64,000 nt of DNA from Lactiplantibacillus mudanjiangensis. GTDB lineage: Bacteria > Bacillota > Bacilli > Lactobacillales > Lactobacillaceae. The position numbers and the translations under genes were made by a program. Below the pieces are notes generated by a model. It was not told the origin of the DNA. It saw only the letters and a program-made list of their open reading frames with translations, and ran no database searches. Within the stretch, counting starts at the first letter, position 1. The number at the start of each line of letters is the position of its first letter. This document shows, piece after piece, positions 49,108 to 57,829 of this stretch. Location: contig NZ_BJDY01000005.1 in the NCBI RefSeq assembly GCF_005405385.1, positions 124,001 through 188,000 on the forward strand, read 5' to 3'.

Positions 49108-50514
49108 CTATTCGGCTAATTTAGGATCAGCCTTAGTTGCCGAAATCTTTTTATCAATATCAGGATTCAATTTATTGTCCACTTGAATAAATGGGATATA
49201 AATTGCCGTTGTAGCAACCACAATAATTGCCTGAACGATCAGTCCTTTAATCGATCCTGTATATAGCAATCCTGAAATTAAAGTTGGGACTGTCCAAGGA
49301 ACATTGTTGACAATAGGTGCAATAAAACCGATTTTTATGAAGAAGTAACCGATATAAAAGGCTAATGGTTGTGCGACCACCCACGGAATAAAGTAAAGCG
49401 GGTTCAGAATAATCGGTAAACCAAAAGTGATTGGTTCCGAAATGTTGAAAATTGCTGGCATAATTGCAATTTTTGAAATCTTCTTTGCAGCCACTCGCTT
49501 TGAGAACAACATCAGCGCCAAGACTGGTGAAACTGAGCATGATCCTGCGGCAATGGTTGAGAAGTTCATGAAAAGCGATGAATAGATGTGATGGGCTTGT
49601 CCTAACATATTTTGAGTATCATTGATATTCCAAGTCAGCCCAAAAATAGGTCCCCAAATTGAGGTTGGATGAATCCCAAACCACTGCAATAAACTCCAGG
49701 TTGTTTGTGAAACAAAAGCAAATAATCCAGTACCAGAAATAGCCAACGCTGGTTTTTGTAGTAAAGTTAATAATAATTCCGGCATGGTTTCGCTCGTGAA
49801 AGTAGTACTAATCCCTGTCAAAATGATAAACACACCCATGGTACAAACACCAGGAATTAATGATTCAAAACTACGTGCAACTGCAGGTGGCACTGAATCA
49901 GGCATTTTAATCGTAATATTACGTTCCAAAATTTTATTATAAATCCAAACCGCAAAACCACTAATTAGTAGTGCCGCAAAAACCCCCTTAGTTCCAAAGA
50001 AACTAGTATCCATATAATTTAAAACATCAATAGCTTTTTTGGAATCAGTTGGTGTGTATTGGAACTTCCATGGCATACAGATAAAGAAGGCCCCTAGAGC
50101 ATACAATACAGAAGTCATATGTTCTTTTGATTTTGGAAAATATTTGCGGGAAAACGTATGTGAAAAAATAACAACTAACAAAACCGCAAATGTATTCAAA
50201 GAACCATTTGAAACTAAACCAATCAAATTACCGGTCGAAGTCAACCCATTGAATAGTCCTGACTTTTCCCATGCTGACCAAGAACCAGCAATCATCTTAC
50301 CTAAGCCAAACCCTTGTTTTCCAAAAACCAAACCATTTGTCGGGTCAACAAAGACGTTTTGAATCATGATTGCAAAACCAGCAATCATTGAAGTTGCTGC
50401 CACAATAATAAATGAATCACGTAATGTTAATAGCAATTTATTAGCGGCAATTTTACCAGCATATTTCGTAAAGTTGGCTTGAAAATTTTGCCAACGCCCC
50501 CCGTTTGTGTTCAT
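49108..50514 (-). CDS. PTS lactose/cellobiose-family IIC
   Basis: 468 residues, about ten membrane helices. N-terminal NKLLLTLRDSFIIVAATSMIAG; ISEPITFGLPIILNPLYFIPWVV carries the conserved Glu/His-region substrate motif. Shares one base with the IIB stop (TGATG). Translocates and phosphorylates a beta-glucoside or related sugar. Confidence 0.95.
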   Translation of the reverse strand: MNTNGGRWQNFQANFTKYAGKIAANKLLLTLRDSFIIVAATSMIAGFAIMIQNVFVDPTNGLVFGKQGFGLGKMIAGSWSAWEKSGLFNGLTSTGNLIGLVSNGSLNTFAVLLVVIFSHTFSRKYFPKSKEHMTSVLYALGAFFICMPWKFQYTPTDSKKAIDVLNYMDTSFFGTKGVFAALLISGFAVWIYNKILERNITIKMPDSVPPAVARSFESLIPGVCTMGVFIILTGISTTFTSETMPELLLTLLQKPALAISGTGLFAFVSQTTWSLLQWFGIHPTSIWGPIFGLTWNINDTQNMLGQAHHIYSSLFMNFSTIAAGSCSVSPVLALMLFSKRVAAKKISKIAIMPAIFNISEPITFGLPIILNPLYFIPWVVAQPLAFYIGYFFIKIGFIAPIVNNVPWTVPTLISGLLYTGSIKGLIVQAIIVVATTAIYIPFIQVDNKLNPDIDKKISATKADPKLAE

Positions 50515-50825
50515 CAGCCTTCAATCCCTTCTTGAGCTAACCGATCAACTAACACTTGACCATTCATACTCCCGAATTCTTGCATCGTTAATTTGATAAT
50601 CTTAGTATCCGGATAACTCTGTTTCACTTGGTCATATGCCCAACCAATTTGTGGTGCTAGCATGATAACATCAACACCACCACCAACTTCATCGACCATC
50701 CCAAGATCGTAAGCATCGACTTGAACATCTTTATGTTCCGAATCATAAACTTTCTGCATCTTTGAACCAACCAAACTAGTTGACATCCCACCACTACAGA
50801 ATAAAGCAATTTTCAATTGAGCCAT
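50514..50825 (-). CDS. PTS lactose/cellobiose-family IIB
   Basis: 103 residues. Phosphocysteine Cys10 in IALFCSGGMSTSLV; AYDLGMVDEVG and MLAPQIGWAYDQVK match the family. First gene of the operon IIB-IIC-IIA-esterase-kinase-GH1. AGGAGG before the ATG. Confidence 0.95.
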   Translation of the reverse strand: MAQLKIALFCSGGMSTSLVGSKMQKVYDSEHKDVQVDAYDLGMVDEVGGGVDVIMLAPQIGWAYDQVKQSYPDTKIIKLTMQEFGSMNGQVLVDRLAQEGIEG

Positions 50826-50847
50826 TACGACTACCTCCTAAATATTT

Positions 50848-50861
50848 TGTTATCGCTTACA
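50848..50861 (-). promoter_or_regulatory. cre site (CcpA) in the PTS operon leader
   Basis: Minus strand TGTAAGCGATAACA matches all 14 positions of TGWAANCGNTNWCA. It lies 7-20 bases after the -10 box, the usual place for catabolite repression. Confidence 0.85.
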
Positions 50862-50867
50862 ACCATG

Positions 50868-50896
50868 AGTATAGACGTATCGCTTTTGAAAAACAA
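50868..50896 (-). promoter_or_regulatory. Promoter of the PTS operon
   Basis: TTGTTT (50896-50891), 17 bp, TATACT (50873-50868). Confidence 0.65.
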
Positions 50897-50900
50897 TACC

Positions 50901-50932
50901 TTTTTAAAATTTGTTATAACAAATTTTAAAAA
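50901..50932. promoter_or_regulatory. Perfect 32 bp palindrome, likely GntR operator
   Basis: Half-site TTTTTAAAATTTGTTA with its exact complement; core ATTTGTTATAACAAAT. Directly upstream of the -35 box of the PTS operon. A variant of the core, with ATTTGTTATAA intact, lies over the -10 of the regulator gene (51714-51729), which supports binding by that GntR protein. Confidence 0.75.
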
Positions 50933-50936
50933 TAAA

Positions 50937-50963
50937 AAAACTACCAGCTACAAACGCTGGTAG
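50937..50963 (-). terminator. Terminator of the GntR gene
   Basis: ACTACCAGC / GCTGGTAGT stem followed by TTTTTTT on the minus strand. Confidence 0.9.
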
Positions 50964-50964
50964 T

Positions 50965-51678
50965 CTAAGCTTTTACATTAATCGATTCATGTAATGAGAA
51001 TTCAGTTGGTCGTAAATATGTGTACGCGTACTCAAAAATTTGACCATTTTCTAAAAATGACCGTTGTTCCATTGTTAACAACGGTTCAGTTTTAGATAGC
51101 TTCAATTTTTCCATTAATTTAAGGTCTGCCAATTCACTCGAAATTGTTCGAATTGCTGACCCTAATACCAATCCTAAATCAGCTTCTAAAAAATCATAAA
51201 TCGATCCTTTTAGAACATCCATCCGCATACCTTGAATTACTTTGGCTGGCATATAGATCCGTTGCAGTCCGATCACTTCGTCACTATCTTGTTGAACAAT
51301 CAGTCTTTCTACTTCATACGTAAAGTCAAACTGCGTTACATTCAACTGATTGCTGATAGATTCTTCAGGCTTCACGACTGCAAAGTTAAGCAGTTCCACT
51401 TTGTAATGATTAAAATCAAATATTTCAAGTGAACTCTTCTGAGTTGAATTTTCTGTTGGCTGGTTATCTTTGACATAAGTTCCCGAACCTTGAATTCGAT
51501 AAATCAGACCCTCTTCAACTAGCCCATCTAAGGCTTTCCGAACGGTAATTCGACTGACATTATAAGCCTTTGCGATAGCATTTTCTTGTGGTAACTGATC
51601 ATTGACAGCATAACGGCCTTCAAGAATCTCCTGCCGCAACTGCCCCGCAACCACTACATATTTAGGTGCTTCTTTCAT
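50965..51678 (-). CDS. GntR/HutC-family transcriptional regulator
   Basis: 237 residues. Winged helix at 5-72 (NAIAKAYNVSRITVRKALDG, then IQGSGTYV) and a UTRA ligand domain at about 90-232. Transcribed in the same direction as the PTS operon but ends at its own terminator. Likely senses the phosphorylated sugar and controls the operon through the 50901 palindrome. It may autoregulate through the copy at 51714. Confidence 0.94.
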   Translation of the reverse strand: MKEAPKYVVVAGQLRQEILEGRYAVNDQLPQENAIAKAYNVSRITVRKALDGLVEEGLIYRIQGSGTYVKDNQPTENSTQKSSLEIFDFNHYKVELLNFAVVKPEESISNQLNVTQFDFTYEVERLIVQQDSDEVIGLQRIYMPAKVIQGMRMDVLKGSIYDFLEADLGLVLGSAIRTISSELADLKLMEKLKLSKTEPLLTMEQRSFLENGQIFEYAYTYLRPTEFSLHESINVKA

Positions 51679-52090
51679 TGGATTTGTCTGTTAGCCCTCC
51701 TATCACGTAAAAAATTCATTATAACAAATACAAACTAGTAATGCACTTACCAGCACTATTTGTATTTCAACTCATTCATCACTTTATGATACTGCTACTC
51801 CTTAATTATACAATTTTAATGACACGAAAATCCAAAAAGTTAAGCTTTATCATTCTTATATAAAATCGATCTCTCGATTTAAATTGTTGGCGTTCATGGA
51901 ACTGAAATTATTTAAAATGACTTTGATAAAGTAGCCCTCACAAAAAAATATTAATATATAAGTCCTCATTAGCGGCATCGATAACATGTACGCTAATAAG
52001 ATCAGATCTTTTAACTCATGCAACATGCCACTTATAATTCCATCTAGTACGACTAACCCCTATCACTTTAGTTTTTAGTAAACAGATTAG
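51679..52090. other. Intergenic region between gntR and ssrA
   Basis: Holds the gntR promoter region: a perfect TATAAT (minus, 51723-51718) inside an operator-like ATTTGTTATAATGAAT, and an inverted repeat AAATACAAA / TTTGTATTT (about 51727-51768). From 51780 to 52090 it is AT-rich and nothing else was seen. Confidence 0.5.
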
Positions 52091-52119
52091 TTGGCAACAC
52101 CCACCCTGTATGCTAAACT
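52091..52119 (+). promoter_or_regulatory. Promoter of ssrA
   Basis: TTGGCA (52091-52096), 17 bp, TAAACT (52114-52119), ~18 bp before the mature 5' end. Confidence 0.7.
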
Positions 52120-52136
52120 ACTATTGTATCGAATTT

Positions 52137-52503
52137 GGGGGTGTTCTGGATTCGACAGGTATAGTTTGAGTTCGGATTGCGTTTCGTGCTTGCCTCACGT
52201 AAAAAGGTTCAGTTTATATTATAACTGCAAAAAATAATAACAATTCTTACGCTTTAGCTGCCTAATAAGCGCTTAACGTAGATCCTCCTAAGATCGTCCA
52301 TGTCTTAGATCTGGGTCCTAAATTTAGTGGACTTACGCTCAATGCTTCCACCTGGAGCAACGAGAAGAGATTAATCAGGTTAGTGATTGCTGAGTGCCCT
52401 GACATGCGGCGTTTGTAATCGCGAAATTTAAATAGTCTGTCTATGAGCGTAGATATCCGAGGGGCAATATGCTTGGACGCGAGTTCGACTCTCGCCACCT
52501 CCA
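52137..52503 (+). ncRNA. ssrA: Transfer-messenger RNA (tmRNA)
   Basis: 367 nt. The tRNA-like ends are GGGGGTGTTCTGGATTCGACAGG at the 5' side (first seven bases pair with CACCTCC at 52496-52502) and the TTCGACTC T-loop at the 3' side. The tag frame reads KNNNNSYALAA then TAA (about 52229-52266), preceded by the resume alanine. Rescues stalled ribosomes with SmpB. CCA is not encoded after the discriminator A. Terminator follows at 52514. Confidence 0.97.
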
Positions 52504-52513
52504 TAAAGCACCA

Positions 52514-52548
52514 AAACGACCACTTACCAGAGAGTGGTCGTTTTTTAT
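52514..52548 (+). terminator. Terminator of ssrA
   Basis: AACGACCACT / AGTGGTCGTT stem followed by T's. Confidence 0.9.
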
Positions 52549-52570
52549 TTGACTAAATTTATTCATAAAA

Positions 52571-52598
52571 TACCGCCAGCTGCTAATTAATGCTGGCG
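52571..52598 (-). terminator. Terminator of the ECF S-component gene
   Basis: CCGCCAGC / GCTGGCGG stem with TATTTT on the minus strand. Confidence 0.75.
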
Positions 52599-52616
52599 GC
52601 ACTCAATTTTTTTATA

Positions 52617-53174
52617 TTAACCGTTAAATCGATCCCGTGTGAAGCCCATCTTTACCAACAACATATACAACAACGGTACCACTAAAAAACTGACCACTGA
52701 GTTTATTAACGCCGACAATAGGCTGGCAAACGAACTAATCATTGCCACATTCACCGAGGTTCCCGCCATCAACGCCACAATCACGCCATTCCCCCACGAC
52801 GTCATTAGTTTGGTCACCCCAGCCAAACTAGACACTACGTACAACTTGGCCAAGTGATGTTCATCGTAACCAATTGCTTTAAACGCAATGTTCACCACAG
52901 CCGCTAAAATAATAGCTTCTAAAATCGTTAACCAAGCGGTAGCGGCATAGCCATTCAAGATATCAAACAACCCTAGGCCGACTGCTCCAGCGGTTGCGCC
53001 ATAGCCAAAGCCTAGCCACATCACGGCCAAAATAGTAAGCGTGTTGCCAAAATGTACAAATGGCCGCCCAACTAGTGCAGGTAACGGAATTCGTAATACA
53101 CTAATCCCGACAAAAATAATTGCCGCCATTAAACTCGCAAAAATCAGTTTTCTTAATTGCTTTGTCTGCCCCAT
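52617..53174 (-). CDS. ECF transporter S component, substrate unknown
   Basis: 185 residues, about six membrane helices. The LIFASLMAAIIFVGISVLRIPLP start and GRPFVHFGNTLTILAVMWLGFGYGATAG match ECF-type vitamin-uptake S components (COG4720-like). It would share the EcfAA'T module encoded elsewhere. No vitamin pathway gene or riboswitch is visible nearby to suggest a substrate. Confidence 0.85.
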   Translation of the reverse strand: MGQTKQLRKLIFASLMAAIIFVGISVLRIPLPALVGRPFVHFGNTLTILAVMWLGFGYGATAGAVGLGLFDILNGYAATAWLTILEAIILAAVVNIAFKAIGYDEHHLAKLYVVSSLAGVTKLMTSWGNGVIVALMAGTSVNVAMISSFASLLSALINSVVSFLVVPLLYMLLVKMGFTRDRFNG

Positions 53175-53263
53175 CTGATTGACTCCTTTAAATTAAAATA
53201 TAATTAGAATACTTTGTATCGTACCGTGATAATTGGCTGGGCGCAAGTCTTTAATTCACCAAA

Positions 53264-53314
53264 AACGGCAAAATGCATCCAAAATCAGCTTAACCGCTGA
53301 ACTTCAGATGCATT
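53264..53314 (-). terminator. Terminator-like hairpin after the 170-aa secreted protein gene
   Basis: AAATGCATC / GATGCATTT outer stem with TCAGC/GCTGA inside, T's on the minus strand. Confidence 0.6.
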
Positions 53315-53335
53315 TATCATTTCAATTATTCATTT

Positions 53336-53848
53336 TTAATAATCAGCCATCAAATCAGTAAGATCTAATGTCTTATCCCAACGATGACTCTTAGTTGGTT
53401 GCCGGAATGCGTACACTTTGCCGACACCATCGATTTTTTCACGTAAAGCCGTTACTTGATGATGGTTCACGTTTACTTTAACCAAACTAAGCGTTGCAAA
53501 GTTAGCTTCCGCTAATTTTGACCCTAGCCGATAGGTAACTTTCTTGGTTTTAGTATTTACCTTTTTAGTTACCGTCACTGGCACTTTAAAACTCATTGCC
53601 CAAGTCAATGGTTTAAGATTCGCCTTGGTCGTGTAATAAACCCCATAGTTCATCTTCTTACCGGACAATGTCATCTTAGCAAACGCCCGTGTCGTTGTTT
53701 TTCCAGTCTTTTCAGACGAAACATAACCATACCAACTTCCTTGGTAACTCTTTGGTAAGTTAGTTGTCTTGGCACCCGCCACCATTGGGACGGTACTTGC
53801 TAATAACCCGATCCCAGCACTCAATAAAATTCCCCGCATTTTATGCAT
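53336..53848 (-). CDS. Secreted protein of unknown function
   Basis: 170 residues with a signal peptide (MHKMRGILLSAGIGLLASTV, cleavage probably after VAGA near residue 26). Mature part is Lys/Thr-rich and probably beta-structured, starting LPKSYQGSWYGYVS, a pattern shared by several small exported Lactobacillus proteins. No catalytic motif. GGGG is eight bases before the ATG. Confidence 0.78.
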   Translation of the reverse strand: MHKMRGILLSAGIGLLASTVPMVAGAKTTNLPKSYQGSWYGYVSSEKTGKTTTRAFAKMTLSGKKMNYGVYYTTKANLKPLTWAMSFKVPVTVTKKVNTKTKKVTYRLGSKLAEANFATLSLVKVNVNHHQVTALREKIDGVGKVYAFRQPTKSHRWDKTLDLTDLMADY

Positions 53849-53954
53849 GTTAAAACCCCATTCCTTTTTGAATTACCTTAATCATTAAGGTACCATCATC
53901 AATATAACTGAATTTATAATTATTAACAAGCATTTTTTTATTAAGCAATAAGCG

Positions 53955-54248
53955 CTATAACATGGGAACAATCGGCGTATCCGGTACCTGTATTGTTTGG
54001 GCCACTGCCAACAACTCATAAGCTGCTCGTGGCATGGTGTAGTGGTGACAAAATAGATAATAACCTAAATCGCGAGCCACTTGCTCAGCAGTTACAACTG
54101 CGTTACCAGATGCTTGTAATCGCCGTAATCCCCGTTGAACCAGTCGCTTTAGGGCAATATCAGCTTGAATATCTGGCTTTGTCGCCGTCAAAACCAATTG
54201 TGCGCGCAGTTGGCGCTGTTGCTGTAACTTGATTCGTCGGTTCACCAT
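53955..54248 (-). CDS. Small protein of unknown function
   Basis: 97 residues from ATG 54248 (MVNRRIKLQQQRQLRAQ), with GGGAG upstream. Basic, Gln/Arg-rich N-terminus, helical, no membrane segment or motif recognised. The overlapping plus-strand frame (53993-54232) has no ribosome site. Moderately likely to be real. Confidence 0.55.
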   Translation of the reverse strand: MVNRRIKLQQQRQLRAQLVLTATKPDIQADIALKRLVQRGLRRLQASGNAVVTAEQVARDLGYYLFCHHYTMPRAAYELLAVAQTIQVPDTPIVPML

Positions 54249-54701
54249 TTCAATCCACTCCCATCCTACTAATCGGCCTCATCATAGATGACTTTCAGTA
54301 ATAACACAACTTAATACACCTCGTTATCCCTGCCATTACAGCATTTAAACTTAAATTATAAATTTCTTTATGTCACATCAGATGGTCAACATCAATCGAC
54401 CCTAGACTGGGCAAGCACTCACCCAAGTCACGAGTTTGACAACCGGTATTGGCTAACAAGTTAGACCAATATATTTATAATTAATTAAGACGCAAAAAGG
54501 CTCGATAAATAAACACTTTTGACGTCACATTTTTAATATTACGTTCCCATCAATACCGTAATGATTCGACAACTACAACAAACATCAAGCACAGATTTTG
54601 CTATTCAAACGTCAATTCACTAAAACTTCCACTTGCATTGCAGCTAGCGAAAGCTTAGGTTAGAAATAGTGCTTATTTTTAGATTAGGGAGTTTTTGTCT
54701 G
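54249..54701. other. Intergenic region, nothing recognised
   Basis: About 450 bp, AT-rich, divergent between the 97-aa gene and the MATE gene. No ORF, repeat family member or clear hairpin terminator found. Confidence 0.5.
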
Positions 54702-56030
54702 ATGGAGGAATTATTCGTAAAAAAACCAATCCCGCAAGCCTACTTTCAATTAGCCTTGCCAGTTGTTTTTGGGATGTTAGCCAGTATGGTTTATAACTTG
54801 GCTGACACCTTTTTTGTTGCTCAAACTCAAAACACTGATTTAGTGGCAGGTGTCGCCTTATGCACCCCCCTCTTCTCATTTATGTTAGCCGTTGGCGATA
54901 TCTTTGGTCTCGGCGGCAGTGCCTTAATGTCACGGCTGCTAGGGCAAAAAGATACCACTACCAGTCGGCGTGTTAGCAGCTTCTCAGCTTATGCCGGGAT
55001 TGCGACTGGTTTAGTCGTCACGATTTTGCTACTAGTCTTTGAAACACCCATTTTACATTTATTCGGTGCCACCAGTGCAACCTATGGTTATGCCGCTCGG
55101 TTTTATCGTATCATGGCTTGGGGCGCAATCTTTATCATTTTTTCATTAATACCTAGTAATATGATTCGGACAGAAGGTCTGGCCAAACAGTCTATGATTG
55201 CCACCATCGCCGGAACTGCATTAACGATTATCTTAGATCCCATTTTTATCTTTCCCTTACATGGTGGCGCTGCTGGTGCCGCGTTAGCCACGGTTACTGG
55301 TTATGCGCTCACCGACCTTATTTTAGTTTACTTTGTACTCAAACGGTGCCAGGTTAACAGCGTCAACTGGCATGAAGTTAAAATTGGCGGGCCGTTAATC
55401 AGAGGAATTTTAGTCATTGGGATTCCTGCGTCCATCACCAACCTCATGCAAAGTTTTGGCGTTGCCTTACTAAACAACTACTTGGCCCATTACGGCACGA
55501 CTCAAATCGCAGCCATCGGAATCGCCAACAAGATCTATATGGTCGTCATGCTCCTTATCGTTGGCTTCGCCTTTGGGGTCCAACCGTTAATCGGTTATAA
55601 TTTTGGTGCCAAAGCTTTCCCACGTTTGAAGAAGATCATTTATTTTGATTTATTCGTGGAAATGGGACTCGCTTTAGTCTTGGCTAGCATTTTGATGATT
55701 TTTGCCCCAACTTTAGTCAGCTGGTTTATGCCACAGGCGACTATTGTGAATGCTGGTAGCTTATTATTACGCAGTTTACTAAGTACGACGCCATTCATCG
55801 GTGCAATTTTGGTCTTCACAACACTCTTCCAATCAACTGGTCAAGCATTGGGGGCTTTCATTATGGCAATCTCTCGTCAAGGTGTCGTTTTTGTCATTGT
55901 CATCGTCCTTGCCAATCAATTATTCGGCTATTTAGGGGTCGTTTGGGCACAACCGATTGCGGATCTATTGACATTTGTAATTGGTCTAGCTTTTTATGTC
56001 TTCAAATTCCGACCATTAATCACCCGTTAA
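54702..56030 (+). CDS. MATE family efflux transporter
   Basis: 442 residues from ATG 54702 (MEELFVKKPIPQAYFQLALP), AGGGAG ten bases upstream. Twelve membrane helices in two bundles. MVYNLADTFFVAQ, GLGGSALMSRLLGQ and the second-half GFAFGVQPLIGYNFGAK are typical of NorM/MepA-like transporters. Exports cationic compounds using Na+ or H+; substrate unknown. Confidence 0.92.
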   Translation: MEELFVKKPIPQAYFQLALPVVFGMLASMVYNLADTFFVAQTQNTDLVAGVALCTPLFSFMLAVGDIFGLGGSALMSRLLGQKDTTTSRRVSSFSAYAGIATGLVVTILLLVFETPILHLFGATSATYGYAARFYRIMAWGAIFIIFSLIPSNMIRTEGLAKQSMIATIAGTALTIILDPIFIFPLHGGAAGAALATVTGYALTDLILVYFVLKRCQVNSVNWHEVKIGGPLIRGILVIGIPASITNLMQSFGVALLNNYLAHYGTTQIAAIGIANKIYMVVMLLIVGFAFGVQPLIGYNFGAKAFPRLKKIIYFDLFVEMGLALVLASILMIFAPTLVSWFMPQATIVNAGSLLLRSLLSTTPFIGAILVFTTLFQSTGQALGAFIMAISRQGVVFVIVIVLANQLFGYLGVVWAQPIADLLTFVIGLAFYVFKFRPLITR

Positions 56031-56110
56031 TTGCCCCAAGTCAGTCTGTTGGCACCAATTTAGTGGTATATTTAAAAGGATTTAAACACTACTTTTGGAG
56101 GCAAATACTT

Positions 56111-57232
56111 ATGAAAAACTGGCAACGGCAGCTCGGGACTGCCCTCGTCGTCACCCTTTGTGGCTTAGGTACAGTTACTGCGGCTTCCGCAGCGACTTAC
56201 AATCAAAAAGGTAACGCTTTGAAGTCATACAATGTTAAAAAATATCGGACCGTTAATAATAAAAATTATTATCAGTCGGCCTACAGCTATCAATCAGCTC
56301 CGGGTTATACTCAAGGTGGCCTGTATCAAACGACTCCCGGCACGATTCGCCGGACTGCGGGAACTGTTAAATCCTTAACGTTCACAACTAATGTCTATCT
56401 CCCCGTCACCTATGCAACTTCTGGTGATTGGGGTAATCCGCAAAGTGAAGTCTTATCAAAAGACGGCAACACCTTGTATACCTTAATCATGCTCAACAAG
56501 GGCACCGAAACTGGTCGAATTGTGAAATATGATTTGGGTAAATTGCGGCAACAATACCATATTAGTACGACTAATATGACCGCTTTACGGCGGGCCACTT
56601 ATGATAAGAGTGTTAATAAATTAACCGTAACTGACAAGGCCATCCTAAACTGCATGCAAGTTGGGCCAACATTCAAGGCTGGTCACGGTCAATCCTTAGC
56701 ACAAAATCCGAAAACCGGTGAACTCTGGTTTGTTGGTTCAGCAGCGGTTAAAGCCAATGTGCAACGTGTTAGCACCAAGACATTGAAACCTAACAAACGA
56801 ATTAACTTTACCTTGAAGTCAACGGTTGCCATGGGTGAAAACTTAACGTTTGACAAAAACGGCAACGCCTACTTCTACACTTACTCTTACGGTGGCTGGG
56901 CACCTAAAAACAGCCTTAAGCTTTACCAAGGTAAGATCAACAAGAAATCGGTTAAGTTCCATCTAGTCATGCAAGGCTTGCGCCATAATCCTGGTTGGAA
57001 ATCCCAATCAATTGCTTATAGTACCAAGCAAAATCGGTTGTACTTTGTTTCTAACAGTAGTATCTCCTCGATTCCAGTCAGCAAACTTGGCAAGTTAACC
57101 GCTAAAGACGTCAAGACCGTGAAATTATCCGGCCAACGCGAATTTGAAGGCTTACAATTTGATCAAAGTGGCGCTGGGTATTTGTTAGTCAACAAAGGCG
57201 CTGAACTTTTGAAGACAACCGGTAAATTTTAA
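56111..57232 (+). CDS. Secreted protein, possible beta-propeller
   Basis: 373 residues from ATG 56111 (MKNWQRQLGTALVVTL), GGAGG upstream; the frame open to 55943 overlaps the MATE gene. Signal peptide ends at TAASA-AT (near 29). Repeated LSKDGNTLYTL, AQNPKTGELWFVG, LTFDKNGNAYFYTYS, YSTKQNRLYFVSN segments suggest a bladed beta-propeller. No anchor or enzyme motif. Function unknown; likely extracellular. Confidence 0.82.
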   Translation: MKNWQRQLGTALVVTLCGLGTVTAASAATYNQKGNALKSYNVKKYRTVNNKNYYQSAYSYQSAPGYTQGGLYQTTPGTIRRTAGTVKSLTFTTNVYLPVTYATSGDWGNPQSEVLSKDGNTLYTLIMLNKGTETGRIVKYDLGKLRQQYHISTTNMTALRRATYDKSVNKLTVTDKAILNCMQVGPTFKAGHGQSLAQNPKTGELWFVGSAAVKANVQRVSTKTLKPNKRINFTLKSTVAMGENLTFDKNGNAYFYTYSYGGWAPKNSLKLYQGKINKKSVKFHLVMQGLRHNPGWKSQSIAYSTKQNRLYFVSNSSISSIPVSKLGKLTAKDVKTVKLSGQREFEGLQFDQSGAGYLLVNKGAELLKTTGKF

Positions 57233-57238
57233 GTTAGC

Positions 57239-57773
57239 CTGATATCTAAAGGTTGAAAGCTAGGTTTTAGCAATAATCGTTGATATGATAATCATTCATC
57301 GATCAAAACTAGTCGTGCTTGCCACCTACCGTTCGCCCACCTTGAGCCGGAACGCTGTGGGCGGACCGATTCAGCCAAAAGCGGTCTGAACCGTCGTTTT
57401 GAACCGCCTAACCCGCGTTTCAAAAGCGCCAAGAGCTCCCACGGCTGGGCTCAATGTGGACTCACTCTCGGTTTGATGGTGATTACGAAATTGATTGGTA
57501 GTCGCAATAAAACCGGAGCCAGCCAGTGATGGTGCCGGCCGTGAAAACATCGTTAGTCCGGGTGGTTTTACCGGACTTTACGATGTGGACGACTTTTGAG
57601 ACTAGTGGTTTTGGCTAGTCTCAAAAGCGAGGTGGCAGCCCGCACTTTGGCTGGAACCGGTCCCCACAGCCGGCAAAATCGCTGACTGGCGTAGGTGATC
57701 AATTTAGCATGACTTAAGTCAATTCTAGTAAAGTCTTTACCGTTAGACTTAACTTTCACCCTTTAGCTGATAT
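57239..57773 (+). mobile_element. Dispersed hairpin repeat, copy E (full length) with 7 bp flanking duplication
   Basis: Element 57246-57766, 521 bp. Ends CTAAAGGTTGAAAG and, inverted, CTTTCACCCTTTAG. Flanked by CTGATAT on both sides (57239-57245, 57767-57773). Interior is a chain of stems, e.g. CTTTTGAGACTAG/CTAGTCTCAAAAG (57593-57627) and GTCCGG/CCGGAC inside CATCGT..ACGATG (57548-57585). No ORF shared with copy C, so non-coding. A transposase acting in trans is inferred. Confidence 0.8.
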
Positions 57774-57777
57774 AACA

Positions 57778-57827
57778 AAAGTACGTATCACAATACTCAT
57801 CATGAGTGTTGTGATACGTACTTTTTT
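57778..57827 (-). terminator. Terminator of the polysaccharide operon
   Basis: Very strong ~24 bp stem, GTACGTATCACAA..ACTCAT / ATGAGT..TTGTGATACGTAC, directly after the GH8 stop. Confidence 0.9.
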
Positions 57828-57829
57828 AG

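Noticed and set aside
52262-52504. 80-residue minus-strand open frame
   Set aside because: Antisense to tmRNA.
52503-52620. ssrA 3' end as a prophage or island attachment site
   Set aside because: No integrase, no repeated copy of the tmRNA 3' end and ordinary housekeeping-type genes downstream.
57568-57759. 63-residue minus-strand frame inside repeat copy E
   Set aside because: The frame is not shared by copy C or D and has no ribosome site; the repeat is judged non-coding.
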